Source of the DNA: Adineta vaga
Lineage: Eukaryota > Rotifera
NCBI GenBank assembly: GCA_021613535.1
Contig: CP075492.1
Span: 9,920,001 to 9,984,000 of the forward strand
Direction of reading: 5' to 3'
DNA: 64,000 nucleotides
The position numbers were made by a program, and so were the translations under genes. Shown one piece after another: positions 49,684-61,240 of this stretch. Below the pieces are notes generated by a model that was given only the letters and a program-made list of their open reading frames with translations, did not search any database and was not told the DNA's origin. Every line of letters begins with the position of its first letter. Position 1 is the stretch's first letter.

Positions 49684-52600
49684 TCAAAAATCATCAGCAG
49701 TTATATCGATACGAAAGGAAGAATTTGTTGAACGTGCTGGTGCTGTGGTTAAATAGAAATTTCCATTACTTTTCGATTGACGTACAGGACTATTAGTGGT
49801 AAATAGTTGAGTTCGTGATGAATCAAGAGTAGAAACAGTAAATGGATAATTGTTTCTCGATCTTGATGATAAAGAATCGTGAATATAACGTGTTTCGAAT
49901 GGTAGAGTATATTCATCTGTCGATGATTGTGTAATAACATTTTCTGTTCCCATATGAAGCAGTGGTGAACTAGATATAGGTGTTGTTCGTTGTTGTTGAC
50001 CATGATGAAGTGAAACTTCAAGAATATTTCCTGTATAATCAAGTCCATCCCGTTTCGGACTAAAGGAGAGTGACGAGAACGATGGGGACGTGGTAATGTA
50101 TCAGGTTGAATAACAACGGGCTGAGGAATGTATGTAGAAGTACGACGTGGTAATTGTCGAATTTGGGACTCATCAGGATATTCAAATTGATTCCGCTGTT
50201 CGTTTTCATCAATGGTTGGTGTTGTTTGAATATAACGATCAGCCATAAAGGGTTCATCGTCACATTGTGTATAATGATCAAAACTAACAATGAGTTCTGC
50301 CATGGTAGATTTATCATGCATAACAGGTGGTTCTTCTTCTTCATATTCTTCTTCTTCTTCTTTATCGTGTTCATCTCGATAATAGTCATTTCTTGTGGTA
50401 GGTTGTAGATGAAAGTTTTGAGGTGAATGATGTCTAGATGATGTCGAATGTAGTTCCGGAGAGTATAACCTTGTATCAGGTGTTAATGGACGATAATAGT
50501 TTGTTTGTTTTTTAGATCGTAAACTAGGTGTTGTACCTTTTTCATGTGTTGATCGAGGATCATATTGAACACCTGCATGCTGTTGACGTTTCATTGCATC
50601 AAGACTGGTATCTGTTTCTTGTGAACGCATTTGTGGTCGACGGCGACGAGTAACTGAATGTGGTCGACGTCGTGGAGATGATGTACGAGACTGATATGGT
50701 GATAATGTAGTACGATGGGGCGAATGATGACGAGGTGAACGATCTTTGAATCGTGAATCATAACAATAAACAGTTGTTTCTGGTGGTGGCGGTGATGGTG
50801 GTGAAGGTGGTGATGGAAATCTTCGTCTGGAATGTTCATAAGGTATTATGTCATGTTGACGATAAGAAATATCTTCTCTGTATGTTTGTGGAGATCGTGA
50901 AGAGGTTCTTGGATTTTTGTAAGATTCATCAACTGATGTTCGTCTTTGATCAGATCGTTCCCTAAAAGGTAAGCATGGTTTAGATGATTTTTCTTTTAAT
51001 GAAATTGATGTTTGTGTTGATGACGATTGTGGTTGAACTTCATGACCAAAATTGCGTGTTTCAACTGATTCATGCATTGTACCAACATTTCGTGTAGATT
51101 TTATTTCAGATTGAGTACTTTCATCAATACCTTTGGTTTTTTGTATATCATGTTTTGGTGTATTAGAACTACGGCTTCGTTGCATGTCTTCGGAGTCGTT
51201 GTCACCTTCTCTACTGTCGTCACCTGAATGAGTTTGATATGGTCCTGGTGTTCGTCGAAAACCTTGACGTTTACGAAAGTCTGTATCGATACCTATTAAT
51301 TCATCATCAAAACCAGTTGGTGATGTTGAAATCGGTCGAGGAATGTTATTCTTAGAGGAAAAATCGTGTGAAACGTTCGAGTGTATTGGTACAGTTGGTG
51401 GTTTGGGTACTAGAAATGAAAAACAAGAAAATCAAACTATTTAATAGTCAATATTGATAAAAGTAACGTTGCCCACGCAGACATTCCAATGTTTTATCAT
51501 CTATCTTCTTTCCCTTATTGACATTGTCCTTGTCATTATTATTATATGAAGTGGTTTCTTTTTCACATATGGTAGTTTATCATTAATATAAGACATGAAA
51601 AAAAAGAACAAAAATAGAATAGAATAGAAAATCTACTTAATCACAAAGAAAACAAAAGAACACCTTGAATTTAATGATTATTTTTTGGGTTTTTTCTTTC
51701 CATCTTGATTTATTTTACTTGATTTGTCGTCTTGCTTTCGACGTAGAATTCTGTCAAATATACTTGTACGTGATCTAGTACTTTTCGTTGATATACTCGA
51801 TGCCGGTGGACGATCATAATTAGTGGGTCCATTATTAGAACGGGACGCATCAGTAAATGGATTGTTATGTGGAACTGCACCGCTACCTGGAAGGAGTTTT
51901 GGAGTCGATTGAAAACGATCAGGATTCTCATTGCCATCAACATCATCGTCTGTATCGAGTTCATTAAAATTAAATTGATTTCTCTTATTATTTGCGTTGT
52001 TTGATGGGGCGGATTGATTTCTATTTATATACGGTTGGGCAGTTGATGTAGTACTAAGAGATATACTAGCTGGATAATCAGTTTTTTTCCATGGAGCTAT
52101 AACCACATCTTCATAATCCTTGTCCTCAACATTTGGATGATTAACTTTGTAGGTTTCACTTTCACTACGAGAACTTTGATTTGTAAATGATGATCTTTGT
52201 TTACTTAAAGTTGTTAATCGTTTATTCTCTGTAGTCGTTACAGGTGCTGGATTGGATGCAGTTTCATTCGTTGATGTTCCAGTATCGATAACCGTATGAA
52301 AAACGACATTATTAGGATTCGTCTTTTGTTCATGCTGACTCATTGGACGAGTGAAAGTTGGCTCTGGTGAGCGACTGAATACAAAACAACTGTTCTTCTC
52401 ATTTGGCGAGTTTTCATCATCATCATCATCATCGTCATCGTCATCATCATCATCTTTTTCTTCTTCTTCTTCTTCTTCTTCCGATGTGATATTTTCAGCT
52501 TTGGTACCAAAATAGTATCGAGTATTATACGAAGCAGGTAAGTATGACGAATGTCTCTTATTGGAAAGAGATAATTGACTCTGTGGACGTTGAAATTCAT

Positions 52601-55600
52601 ATAAATCATTTCTTGGTGATCGAAGAATATATAATGGTGGATTGGAAGTTGATGGATAATTGCTATACGTATTGTTTTGTGTTGGAGATACATTTACAGA
52701 AGCTAATCTTTGAATAGAACTAGCTGATGACGTACGAGTTCGTTGCTGTGCAATATGTTGTACTTCATTCGTTGCACGTTTTTGAACGTCAGCACGATCC
52801 ATTGTACCTCTGTATTCATAGGACGTGCGTGTATGTTTTGGTTTATAACTATAGATACTTCTATCATCTGATGGTTTTTTAGTTAATATAAAATCGCCTA
52901 TAACACGACGTTTTTCTTTTACAATTGGTTTTGATTTATCGCGTAGCGTACTTTGTTGAGATTCTTTTCTATAATGATGATTGAAATTTTCATAATCAGG
53001 ATCGAGTTGAGAATTTGAAGGTTGTTTCATTCGATATTTCGATGGTGTCAAAGTATATTCTCCTTTATGAAAACCGAATTGATGATCGCTGATATTAACT
53101 TCTGGAAAAACATTAGGTAGTTGTGCACGTTTTGTTAGACGATATTTGCTTGGAGTTAAATATCTGATATTTCCACTAGTGAAATAATCAAAATTGGAAC
53201 TGTCATTTGTAAAATCCACATTAGAAGTTGCATGATTATCTTTCAATAACCTCAATCGAGACATGATTTTTTCGGAAAATCAAACTGCTCTATTGCTGTT
53301 TTCGATAAAAACAAGGTGACCTGAAGAATAGAACGAATTGATTTCTATCAAGCCAAACCAAGCCAAGTATTGATATTGATTTATATCACCTACTCACAGA
53401 TCAATAGAATTAATCGAACAGCAACAGTAGCAGTAATTACGACCAGAATTCGATTGATGATAACAAAGTTACACTTTCGTAAGAAAAAATGATAAAAAGA
53501 AGAAATCTACGTTGATAGAAATATAACAAAAGTGTGTATAATTTGATAACACGAAAAAAAACCCGAATTCACGCGACAAAGACAGATAACAACAGGTAGA
53601 GAGAGAGAGAGAGAGCGCAAAGGACATAAAAAACGAATATCTTATAAAATAAATAAACTTACCAACAACTATGTCTTGCCATTGTGTTCGTATATCAGGC
53701 GATTCAACACTGGCAACACAAACTTGATATCTTCCAGCTAGAAAAAAAAGAATTGATAGAATGACAACGAGAAGAATATTTCAAAATGAATACGAACGAG
53801 TCTGAATAGAATAATCAGGAAAATCAACTAATGAACGACCTTGAATTGGTTCGAGATCTCTTAAAAGTACTGTTCTGATATTTGAACTATTTTCATCTAA
53901 AATCAAACAGTAAATAAAGAAAATTGAGTAGTCAACAAACAAAATCTCATACCTTTTTCTTCTAGTCGAACTCGATCTGTTAATCCTATGTCACCAGCTG
54001 CACTAAATGTTTGTATTTTTTCACCAGCAATAACTCTCGACGGAGGCGTATTAAACCATTCCAAATATGTTAATATCGGTTCTATAAATTGATCGATTAA
54101 AATAATCATCTGATTATTTTTCATTTCTTTCTACTTACGTTGCAAAGATTCTGTTAATCGAATAAATCGAAAATGATCATTTACATCCAAATATTTATCC
54201 TGAATAAAACAATACTCTAAAGATTCTTCATTACATACCGAATAAAACTTACAGATGAATTCAAAATTTCGTCACGTTTTTCATCCAATGTTTCCAAATC
54301 ATTGATATCCTTTTTACAAGAAATAAACAAATTCAATTCAATTTGTTCTATTTGAAATAACGTAATTTCTTACATTCACTAATAATGTCTGAAGACTTCG
54401 TTCAAGTCCATGTTCTCGTAATAAATTAACTAGACGCATATCTACTCCATAAAATCCAATTCCTTGTATACGAATATCATTACCACCATAATTATCCGCT
54501 ATAAATACTCGAATAAAACGTGTTTTTAATGGTGCAAAAAAGATATCCATCTTATTTCCTTCTAGAAAATAGATTGACAATATTCAACTATGATTATTAT
54601 TATTATTATTGAAAATTTATCAAAAATTCATACGAGATAATGAACAAGTAAAATCTTTGACTTTCAGCCAAGGACCATTGAAAGCATTAGATACATCAAT
54701 ATGACCATTTTTTGGTGTGGATTGATTTTCACTAGATAGAATTGAAATAATTCAATAAAATAAAAAGTCATTTTTTTCTTCTTTTTACCATCCAATGATT
54801 CTCATTCCACTTATATTAAATTGATGTTTTAAATCAAAAATAACCCAAGCATCTTTCGATTGTGTACAACACCAATAAGTTCCACTTGATGCTAGAAAAC
54901 AAAACAACAAGTTCTATTGTTATATAAAAGAATAATGTTGAAATTCACCATCAAGAAGGTTTTGTACAGATGAATTGACGTCTGTTTGACTTCGAAATTC
55001 TTCACTATCTAGTGTCCAATTTGGATGACTACGAAGTAATGGATGTACATATGGAATAGTATTGGCTTGAAACAAAAAACAAATAAATTACAAAATCGTT
55101 CGAAACATTTTCATAAGAAAAGAAAAACATGCCATTTCCGTTGAAACGATATGAGCAGCGATAGCAGTGAAAATTAATAGAAAAAACTATTAATCAGTGC
55201 AAAATATACAAAAACACAATGACATGCTCATGCAGTAGTGATGAACACTTACTAGTTAAGAAGTGGTTTATATAAAGGCTAAAAGTCATATGTGTTAGTT
55301 GGATTGAATTTTTAAAACACACAAAACACACGAAGGGTGATTCACTTGTCTCTCTCTCTCAATAAACAATACCTTGGATAATACTAGTTGCATATTTTGG
55401 AAATTCTGATGGTCCTAATCGTGATGTATCTAAAATTTGAATAAGAAAAGAAGAGATTATTAAAATAAAACAAACATCAAGAATGAAATCGAAGGTGTGG
55501 AGAATTTCATTGATGAAGAAGAAGGAAAAGATGGTAATTAATGTGTGTAAATACAAGTAGTCAAGAAATCAATCACAAAGGAGCAGAAGATCAAACAATA

Positions 55601-57017
55601 TGATTGATGGGTTTTTTTTTTCTTCACACCTCTAGTTATTGTTGGTATTGTTTCTGTTGTTGAATTGATATTTGGCATTGTTATCAACGAAGATCTGGCT
55701 ATTGATGCTATATGTCCTCTCTTTCTCACTCCATTCATATCAGATGCTATAGACGATGAGGGAAATTTTGTTTCAGTTAGATTAACTTCCATATTTGATC
55801 GTATTAAACAGAGACTTACTCGTTAGCACATTGAGAAATAATTGTTGCTGTTCAAGTGGAAGATATTCAGCGATAGTTAACGGTGTTTCTCCTCGATTAT
55901 CCACAAGATTTTGATCAGCACCATGAGATATTAAAATACGAGCTGTTGATAATTTCAATGAACGAATTCTATTGAAAATATGTTCTATAATTAATCAAAT
56001 ATAGAAGTATTTAGTATCACATACGCTGCATGTAATGGAGTTATACGAGTTCGATCTGTTATATTTGGATCCATACCATAATCGAGTAATGTTTCCAAAC
56101 ATTTATCATGGCCTAGAGATGATTGAGATAGAGATAAAAAAAGAAAATCATCAATTGATTTACCAAGACGAGCAGCATTAAGAGCAGCTCGATAAGCTCG
56201 TTGTATTAAAGTTCGATCATGAGAAAGTAACACACCAACAATTTCTAATCAAAGATATTGTGTTGATAAAGATCTTATTTGAAAATATTCGTTCATACCG
56301 GGTTTATTCGTAATAACTGCTTCATCAAGAGGTATTCGTTGATTTCGATCTTCTAATGTTGGATCAGCACCAGCCTTGATAGAAACATTAGGAATGGATG
56401 AATTGTGATAAATTCGTTTTATATTTACTTACATGAAGTAATGCTCGTATATGATTAGCATTTTCATCAACATATGAAACAACAGCACGATGTAAAGCTG
56501 TTTTACCTGATTGATTAGCAACATTTGGATTTGCACGATATTTAAGTAATAGATCCGCAATATGATATTTTTGACGATGAACAGCTAGATTCAAAGCTGT
56601 ATCACTGGAATACGAAAACAAATTTCATTCAATTATTAACTAGATGAGAAATTTGTTTTCACAACAAACCCTGTTGCACACTGTTGATTAGGATTTGCTC
56701 CATGTACAAGAAGAATTTTTGTTTTTTCATATGAACCTTTGCCTGAAGCAATAATTAGTGGTGTAATATTATATTTTGTTCCTGTACAATCAACAAAATC
56801 AATTTGATCATCGATAACTCCTTCATATGCAATTATTTCAGCTAGATTTCGAAATGGTCTTCGATGATATTGTTGTAGGAAAGTCTAAAATCATTTGTTA
56901 TTTCATTATAATAAATAAAAACAAAAGATAACATACAAATAACTGTTCGGCAGTGCCTCGGTCCACGATGGTCAACAGCTGCTGCCGCCTCTGTTGATCC
57001 TCGTGCCGAAAATCCAT
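49684..57017 (-). CDS. Ankyrin-repeat protein with discoidin-like domain and long disordered tail
   Basis: A large minus-strand gene starting MDFRHEDQQRRQQLLTIVDR (57017 downward). The N-terminal third (56885 to about 55822) encodes ankyrin repeats, for example DTALNLAVHRQKYHIADLLL, SGKTALHRAVVSY and RGETPLTIAEYLP. Exons from about 55070 to 54376 encode a discoidin (F5/8 type C)-like fold: TYWCCTQSKDAWVIFDLKHQ, GMRIIGW and FIRVFIADNYGGNDIRIQGI. Smaller exons follow (VRLEEK, GRYQVCVASVESPDI). The last exon (49684-51409) is a 570-residue, Ser/Arg/Pro-rich disordered tail ending SSFRIDITADDF. The frame breaks once near 50060-50095. No signal peptide or membrane segment is seen. The combination is not a family I can name; scaffold is a guess. 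Confidence 0.75.
51678..53264 (-). CDS. 528-aa low-complexity protein inside the ankyrin-gene intron
   Basis: A single uninterrupted ORF from ATG at 53264 to stop at 51678, lying wholly within an intron of the ankyrin gene on the same strand. The protein is polar and mostly disordered. It repeats a short motif near the N terminus (RYLTPSKYRLTKRAQLPNVF and EYTLTPSKYRMKQPSNS), has a Glu/Asp run encoded by GAA/GAT repeats (residues about 270-290), an acidic centre and a basic C terminus (RKQDDKSSKINQDGKKKPKK). No catalytic domain is recognised. The TPSKYR repeats could be a binding motif. It could be a nested gene or an alternative first/last exon of the host gene. Its length, far above chance, supports coding. 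Confidence 0.65.
   Translation of the reverse strand: MSRLRLLKDNHATSNVDFTNDSSNFDYFTSGNIRYLTPSKYRLTKRAQLPNVFPEVNISDHQFGFHKGEYTLTPSKYRMKQPSNSQLDPDYENFNHHYRKESQQSTLRDKSKPIVKEKRRVIGDFILTKKPSDDRSIYSYKPKHTRTSYEYRGTMDRADVQKRATNEVQHIAQQRTRTSSASSIQRLASVNVSPTQNNTYSNYPSTSNPPLYILRSPRNDLYEFQRPQSQLSLSNKRHSSYLPASYNTRYYFGTKAENITSEEEEEEEEKDDDDDDDDDDDDDENSPNEKNSCFVFSRSPEPTFTRPMSQHEQKTNPNNVVFHTVIDTGTSTNETASNPAPVTTTENKRLTTLSKQRSSFTNQSSRSESETYKVNHPNVEDKDYEDVVIAPWKKTDYPASISLSTTSTAQPYINRNQSAPSNNANNKRNQFNFNELDTDDDVDGNENPDRFQSTPKLLPGSGAVPHNNPFTDASRSNNGPTNYDRPPASSISTKSTRSRTSIFDRILRRKQDDKSSKINQDGKKKPKK
52418..52480 (-). repeat. Coding trinucleotide run (poly-Glu/poly-Asp)
   Basis: ATC/GTC and TTC units on the plus strand, read as Asp and Glu runs in the 528-aa ORF. 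Confidence 0.8.
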
Positions 57018-57061
57018 TATTATCTTATCTGAAAGGAAAAAGACACATTACAAGAAAAGTT

Positions 57062-57990
57062 TTATTTTGATTCATGTATAACAGAATGTATTTGTTGATA
57101 GACTAATTTCAATAGAGATAAACGTGGAACAAGTTTAGCAAAAAGTGGTAACATAGATTGATCACCATCATTGATCATTAATGTTAAATAATAAATTAAA
57201 CGTTGCTAAAAGAAATCGAACATTGAACAGTGAAATTCACATAAAAAACAATACATACAGAAAGAAATCCTTCATTAATTAACACATCTTTGATGCGATT
57301 AGAACTGATATACACTGTTGTTTGTCTACCAATAACATACGTTGTTGTCAATTGTAAACCCATTTGATTGCCAACGATGATACATTCTATAGAAATGAAA
57401 ATAACTATATAATACTCTCATCCGCGAAAAAGTTTACATCAATTGATGATGTTAGAAACACCCTACCGAATAGAGTTTGTACTGCTTTTGAATAAATTAA
57501 CCTTTACCTCAAATATTTTCTACATTATTTCACACAAGAAAACATGTGTTATGTCTAATGTATTGAAAAGAAATTATATGTTGTTTATGATCTATATTCT
57601 ATCCAGGGATTTAAAATCTCATAAACATTAACACGAAATCCATATAAAAGACTAATTCATCAAAGCTATCTTACCACGTTTAACTTTCAAATAAGCTTTT
57701 AATAAGACACCAATTAATAAAACAATGGACAAAAATAATAACAATTTACTATCCTAAAACATTCGTTTTCTATTCTATCAATGTTTAAATTATGATAACA
57801 TTACTGTTTTATGAATGCCAATAAGTGCAGCTAGATAAGTGAATAGAATTGTTGATAGAATCCATTTTTGCATAGATACAGTCCGTCGTTCCAATCGACA
57901 TTCAGTACATAAATTATTTTCATGTTGAATTATTTCATATTCAAGTAATTCACCATAGATATTTTCACATGTACCACCAAGAAATTTCAT
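57062..57990 (-). CDS. PIGH: GPI-GlcNAc transferase subunit H (PIGH)
   Basis: PIGH is part of the ER complex that transfers GlcNAc to phosphatidylinositol, the first step of GPI-anchor synthesis. Four exons (57805-57990, 57675-57753, 57259-57386, 57062-57205) give 178 aa; the human protein is 188. Two hydrophobic segments (residues about 42-62, WILSTILFTYLAALIGI, and 64-80, LLLFLSIVLLIGVLL) form the membrane hairpin. The C-terminal domain carries the family block: ECIIVGNQMGLQLTTTYVIG, TTVYISSNRIKDVLINEGFL, QRLIYYLTLMINDG, then PLFAKLVPRLSLLKLVYQQI. A splice acceptor (ttctag) abuts the ATG. It ends only 45 bp upstream of the ankyrin gene's start on the same strand, so the two could be co-transcribed. 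Confidence 0.93.
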
Positions 57991-58259
57991 CTAGAAAAGA
58001 AATCAATCAAATAAATCTATGTAGTATTTTTCTGTCTTCTTTCCAGTTTATAGGACACAAATTTATTTTACATATTGAAGAAAATAGAAATCCTATGTTG
58101 TTCTTCTTTTTTCTTTGTTTAGAGAAGTTGATTAGGGTCACATACGTACATACAGTAGTATATAAGAAAAGTCCTGGATTGTCCTGTTCGAAGATATGAT
58201 CATTAAAGAACTATGAAGAAGAGAGATTTTTTTCGAGAAAAAGAAAAAACTTAAAATCA

Positions 58260-58451
58260 ATGATAAATTCTTCTTCTATTCATGATACTCTATATCCATC
58301 AATAATTCAATCGAATTTGATCAACACTCCAAAGCTTATTGATATTTCTTGCACTGAATCATTAAAATCTATGGTTTCCCATTTAAAAAGCATCAGTTGT
58401 GACGAATTTACTCCTACAAATCTTTTTATCTTATCGGAGAAAAAAACGAAG
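58260..58451 (+). CDS. Possible orphan exon, unknown gene
   Basis: An open frame beginning MINSSSIHDTLYPSIIQSNL and running about 64 codons to a potential donor (aaaacgaag|gtcagt). The composition is coding-like, but I find no convincing next exon. It is head to head with PIGH. It may be a short gene, a first exon, or chance. Confidence 0.25.
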
Positions 58452-58499
58452 GTCAGTCGCTATTTTTTTAATTTCTAAGTAACCAAATATTTCCTTGAG

Positions 58500-60191
58500 A
58501 AGAGAAGAATCATCGCTTATATCTATAAATACGAATACATATGAAACTAAGCCTATTAAGTTAAGTAGGCGAATCAGTCGTATTGATTTTACACGAGGTC
58601 ATATAATCCGTGACACCTACGACTACATTCATAATGGATGATTAAAAAAAAACGATATGTATAGTCATACTTTATATTGTGTAGGAGAAGAAAGAAACCG
58701 CAGGTTATTTGAGCTACTTGAGCTGATTTCATAGATGTTAGAACGTCTCTGATATGTTTCAAATATTACATTAAAAAAAACGATGATTGAAGAAACCCTC
58801 TTGAACTATTGTAATCTTCTCGTCAATCTGATCAAGTTTGACAGCTATTGTATACTTCGACATACAGTTGTTTTTTTCTTTCTCGTCGACACTCAATTTA
58901 CTCGACATTCCACTTGAAAAAAAAATCACGTATTCAATACAGAAAATCTTAGTAGTCAATTTTTCTGATGATTCATCGTTGAAAACATTAGAAATATGTA
59001 AATACATATACAAATGTCATTGAACCGAACAAAATGGTAAAAACTCGTTTGTTACACAAAACGGATGCAGAGAAAAAACAAGTTTTTTCCCCTAATGTAT
59101 GCACTTACTATTGACAAGATGAATATGTAATAATACGCGAAAGAAAAAAGAATAACAATAACAAACTGACCGTAGATTACATTTGAATAATTGTCGTAAA
59201 TGGAATTTGCATTGTCACGAATGAAAAAAAATATGAAAATTGATATTTGTTATTTTCGAATAGGAAATTTTATTCTTTTGTATTTTCTTCACCTTGTAAT
59301 GTAAGATCCTATTTTTCAAGGTCGCTTATTTTTCTTCTTTTTCTTTTTTTTTACTTTCTCTCACTCTCATTCTCTTTTCTTGCTTTAGAATATGTACAGT
59401 TTTGCGGTTTGTTTGTGATCAACTACTTTTCATGCTTACATCGTTTTTATACAGGAAAAAGAAATGACAAGTTACCTTTACTTCTCTACTCTTTGCTTTT
59501 CTGCTTCCTTTCAACAATTTTTCTTTCAATAACGACGATGTCAATCGATAGAGAAAGGAAGAAAAAAGCAACTCAACTAAATATTCAAATTGTGTCATTC
59601 AGTGACGAATGGTTGACTGCTTTTTCGCGTCACAGCAACACAATGATGTTGGTGGGATAAATGCACTAAACGTAAGAGTTGGCTGATATACAAAGTCAAC
59701 ATATTTCGCAATGAGAAGAGAAAGAAAGAGAACGGAACATATTTGTCAATTTATTTAACGAATGAAGAAAGATCTTATGGTGGTTTCAATTTACAACTAA
59801 ACTTGCTTTTCTTTACTCTCATTCATTGATGAAGGTGACAATTTCGACGTTTTTCTTTTCGTCAAAACTAAAGAGAGGAAAAAAAAGAAAACTTCTGAAT
59901 ACTAAAGAACAAAAATATCTTCCTTTACATGTTCCACTTCAATTTAAGTTCTAATCTCTCATTCAAACCACCGACCACATGCATATCGTGCTCGATTTTC
60001 ATCTCCACATCTTAAATAAAAGACACAGATCAATATTTGCATCTTTGTTTTCTCACAAATGAGAAAGAAAAAACGAAATCAAAATTCTTTTTTTTTCTTC
60101 ATATCGTTTTATGAAATATTTCATTTACAAGAACAACAAGAACAAGAACAACAACAACAGAAAACTTCACACACACATATCAGTCAGTCTA
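58500..60191. other. Intergenic region, no gene recognised
   Basis: About 1.7 kb. Frames at 58771-59013 (minus), 58838-59023 (plus) and 59247-59660 (plus) have no recognisable domains; the last is hydrophobic low complexity. AG and CAA repeats occur near 60130-60170. Confidence 0.5.
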
Positions 60192-60609
60192 TTATGTGTT
60201 CAATCCATATTTTGCTTGTGTCTTCGCTAATTTTTCTTTCTCTTTGTCTAAATTCATTTTATCATGAGCTTTATTTGCTTGATAATATAAAACCACGAGA
60301 TAACGATTACAAACATTGAAACCAGACAAATGATCACATGCATTCTTTGCATCAAATATATCTTCATAGACAACGAAAGCTGTACCTAAATGAAAGAAAA
60401 TAAAGTTTTTAAAAGAAAATCAATTTGATAAGTTTTTATTTACCTCGTGTATCTGGTGTGTTTCCAACACGAATTTGCCGAATAGCGCCGTATTTACCGA
60501 ATATATCATACATTTCTTCAGCAGTAATTTTGTAAGGTAAATTACGAACGTATAAAATACGATTGATTTCAGGTGGTAAACGAAGATTTGCTCGCTTTTG
60601 CATCGCCAT
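60192..60609 (-). CDS. SF3B6: Splicing factor 3B subunit 6 (SF3b14/p14)
   Basis: A U2 snRNP protein of the SF3b complex whose single RRM contacts the branch-point adenosine. Two exons on the minus strand (60444-60609 and 60192-60385) separated by a 58-bp intron give 119 aa, against about 125 in human. Conservation is very high: [60 protein letters not shown] and [23 protein letters not shown]2 is ILYVRNL and RNP1 is RGTAFVVYE. The start at 60609 gives MAMQKRAN, shorter by two residues than human MAMQAAKRAN. The C-terminal tail diverges, ending KYGLNT. Confidence 0.97.
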
Positions 60610-61240
60610 TTTGATAAATTATTTCGAAATCTGAAGTAAAGAAAAAACTATCTTATTGTGATAATGACACATAAAAATGAAAATGTATTAATCCAACTCC
60701 TATGCATATTTATAATCGGATTAAACTGGCATACGACAACCCTAAACTCAAATTTCTATCACTCATTAAAAAAAAGCATCTTTTCTTTGATTGACACTGT
60801 TATTTCATTCCGAGTCCGAGAACAATAGTTTACGAAAGTACAGCTTTGTTTTTTTTATCTCCAAGTATTACTCCTATCGACCATTAGAAACCATTTAAGA
60901 AACCTCTGATTGTATCAGTGCTGACATCTATTTTGAAATTTTCTTGCAAAGTTTTGATTTTGAAAAAAAGAAAACAAAAATAAAACTGATTTATTTAAAT
61001 TTAAATTTCATTATATTGAAATCATTCGTCTATTTTCTTGACCAATTCTATTGTACAGAACAGAAAAAAGCAAACAATATGGCGATTTAATAGAAATATT
61101 CTTACATTACTTGAAGAAAAAAAAATCTCATCATAAACATCCCAATGTTTGATTTCAATCTAAATGAGTCTTTCGAATGAAGTTCACATCTTTTCTCAAT
61201 CGATTTTCTTTATCAATCCGTCGATTCAACGACGATCTTC
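60610..61240. promoter_or_regulatory. Divergent promoter region between SF3B6 and WDR20
   Basis: The two start codons point away from each other with 631 bp between them, so both promoters must lie here. An acceptor-like TTCAG lies 22 bp upstream of the SF3B6 ATG. No specific motif identified. Confidence 0.5.

Larger units (their letters stand above)
51410..53662 (-). other. 2.25-kb intron of the ankyrin gene containing another ORF
   Basis: On the minus strand, exon 53663-53737 ends ...DIVV plus one base before gtaag, and the next exon begins at 51409 after ttctag, giving VVVPKPPTVP. Between them lies a complete 528-codon ORF on the same strand (separate entry). Confidence 0.7.

Noticed and set aside
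59247-59660. 137-codon ORF in the SF3B6-PIGH spacer
   Set aside because: Hydrophobic, T-rich low-complexity sequence without splice partners.
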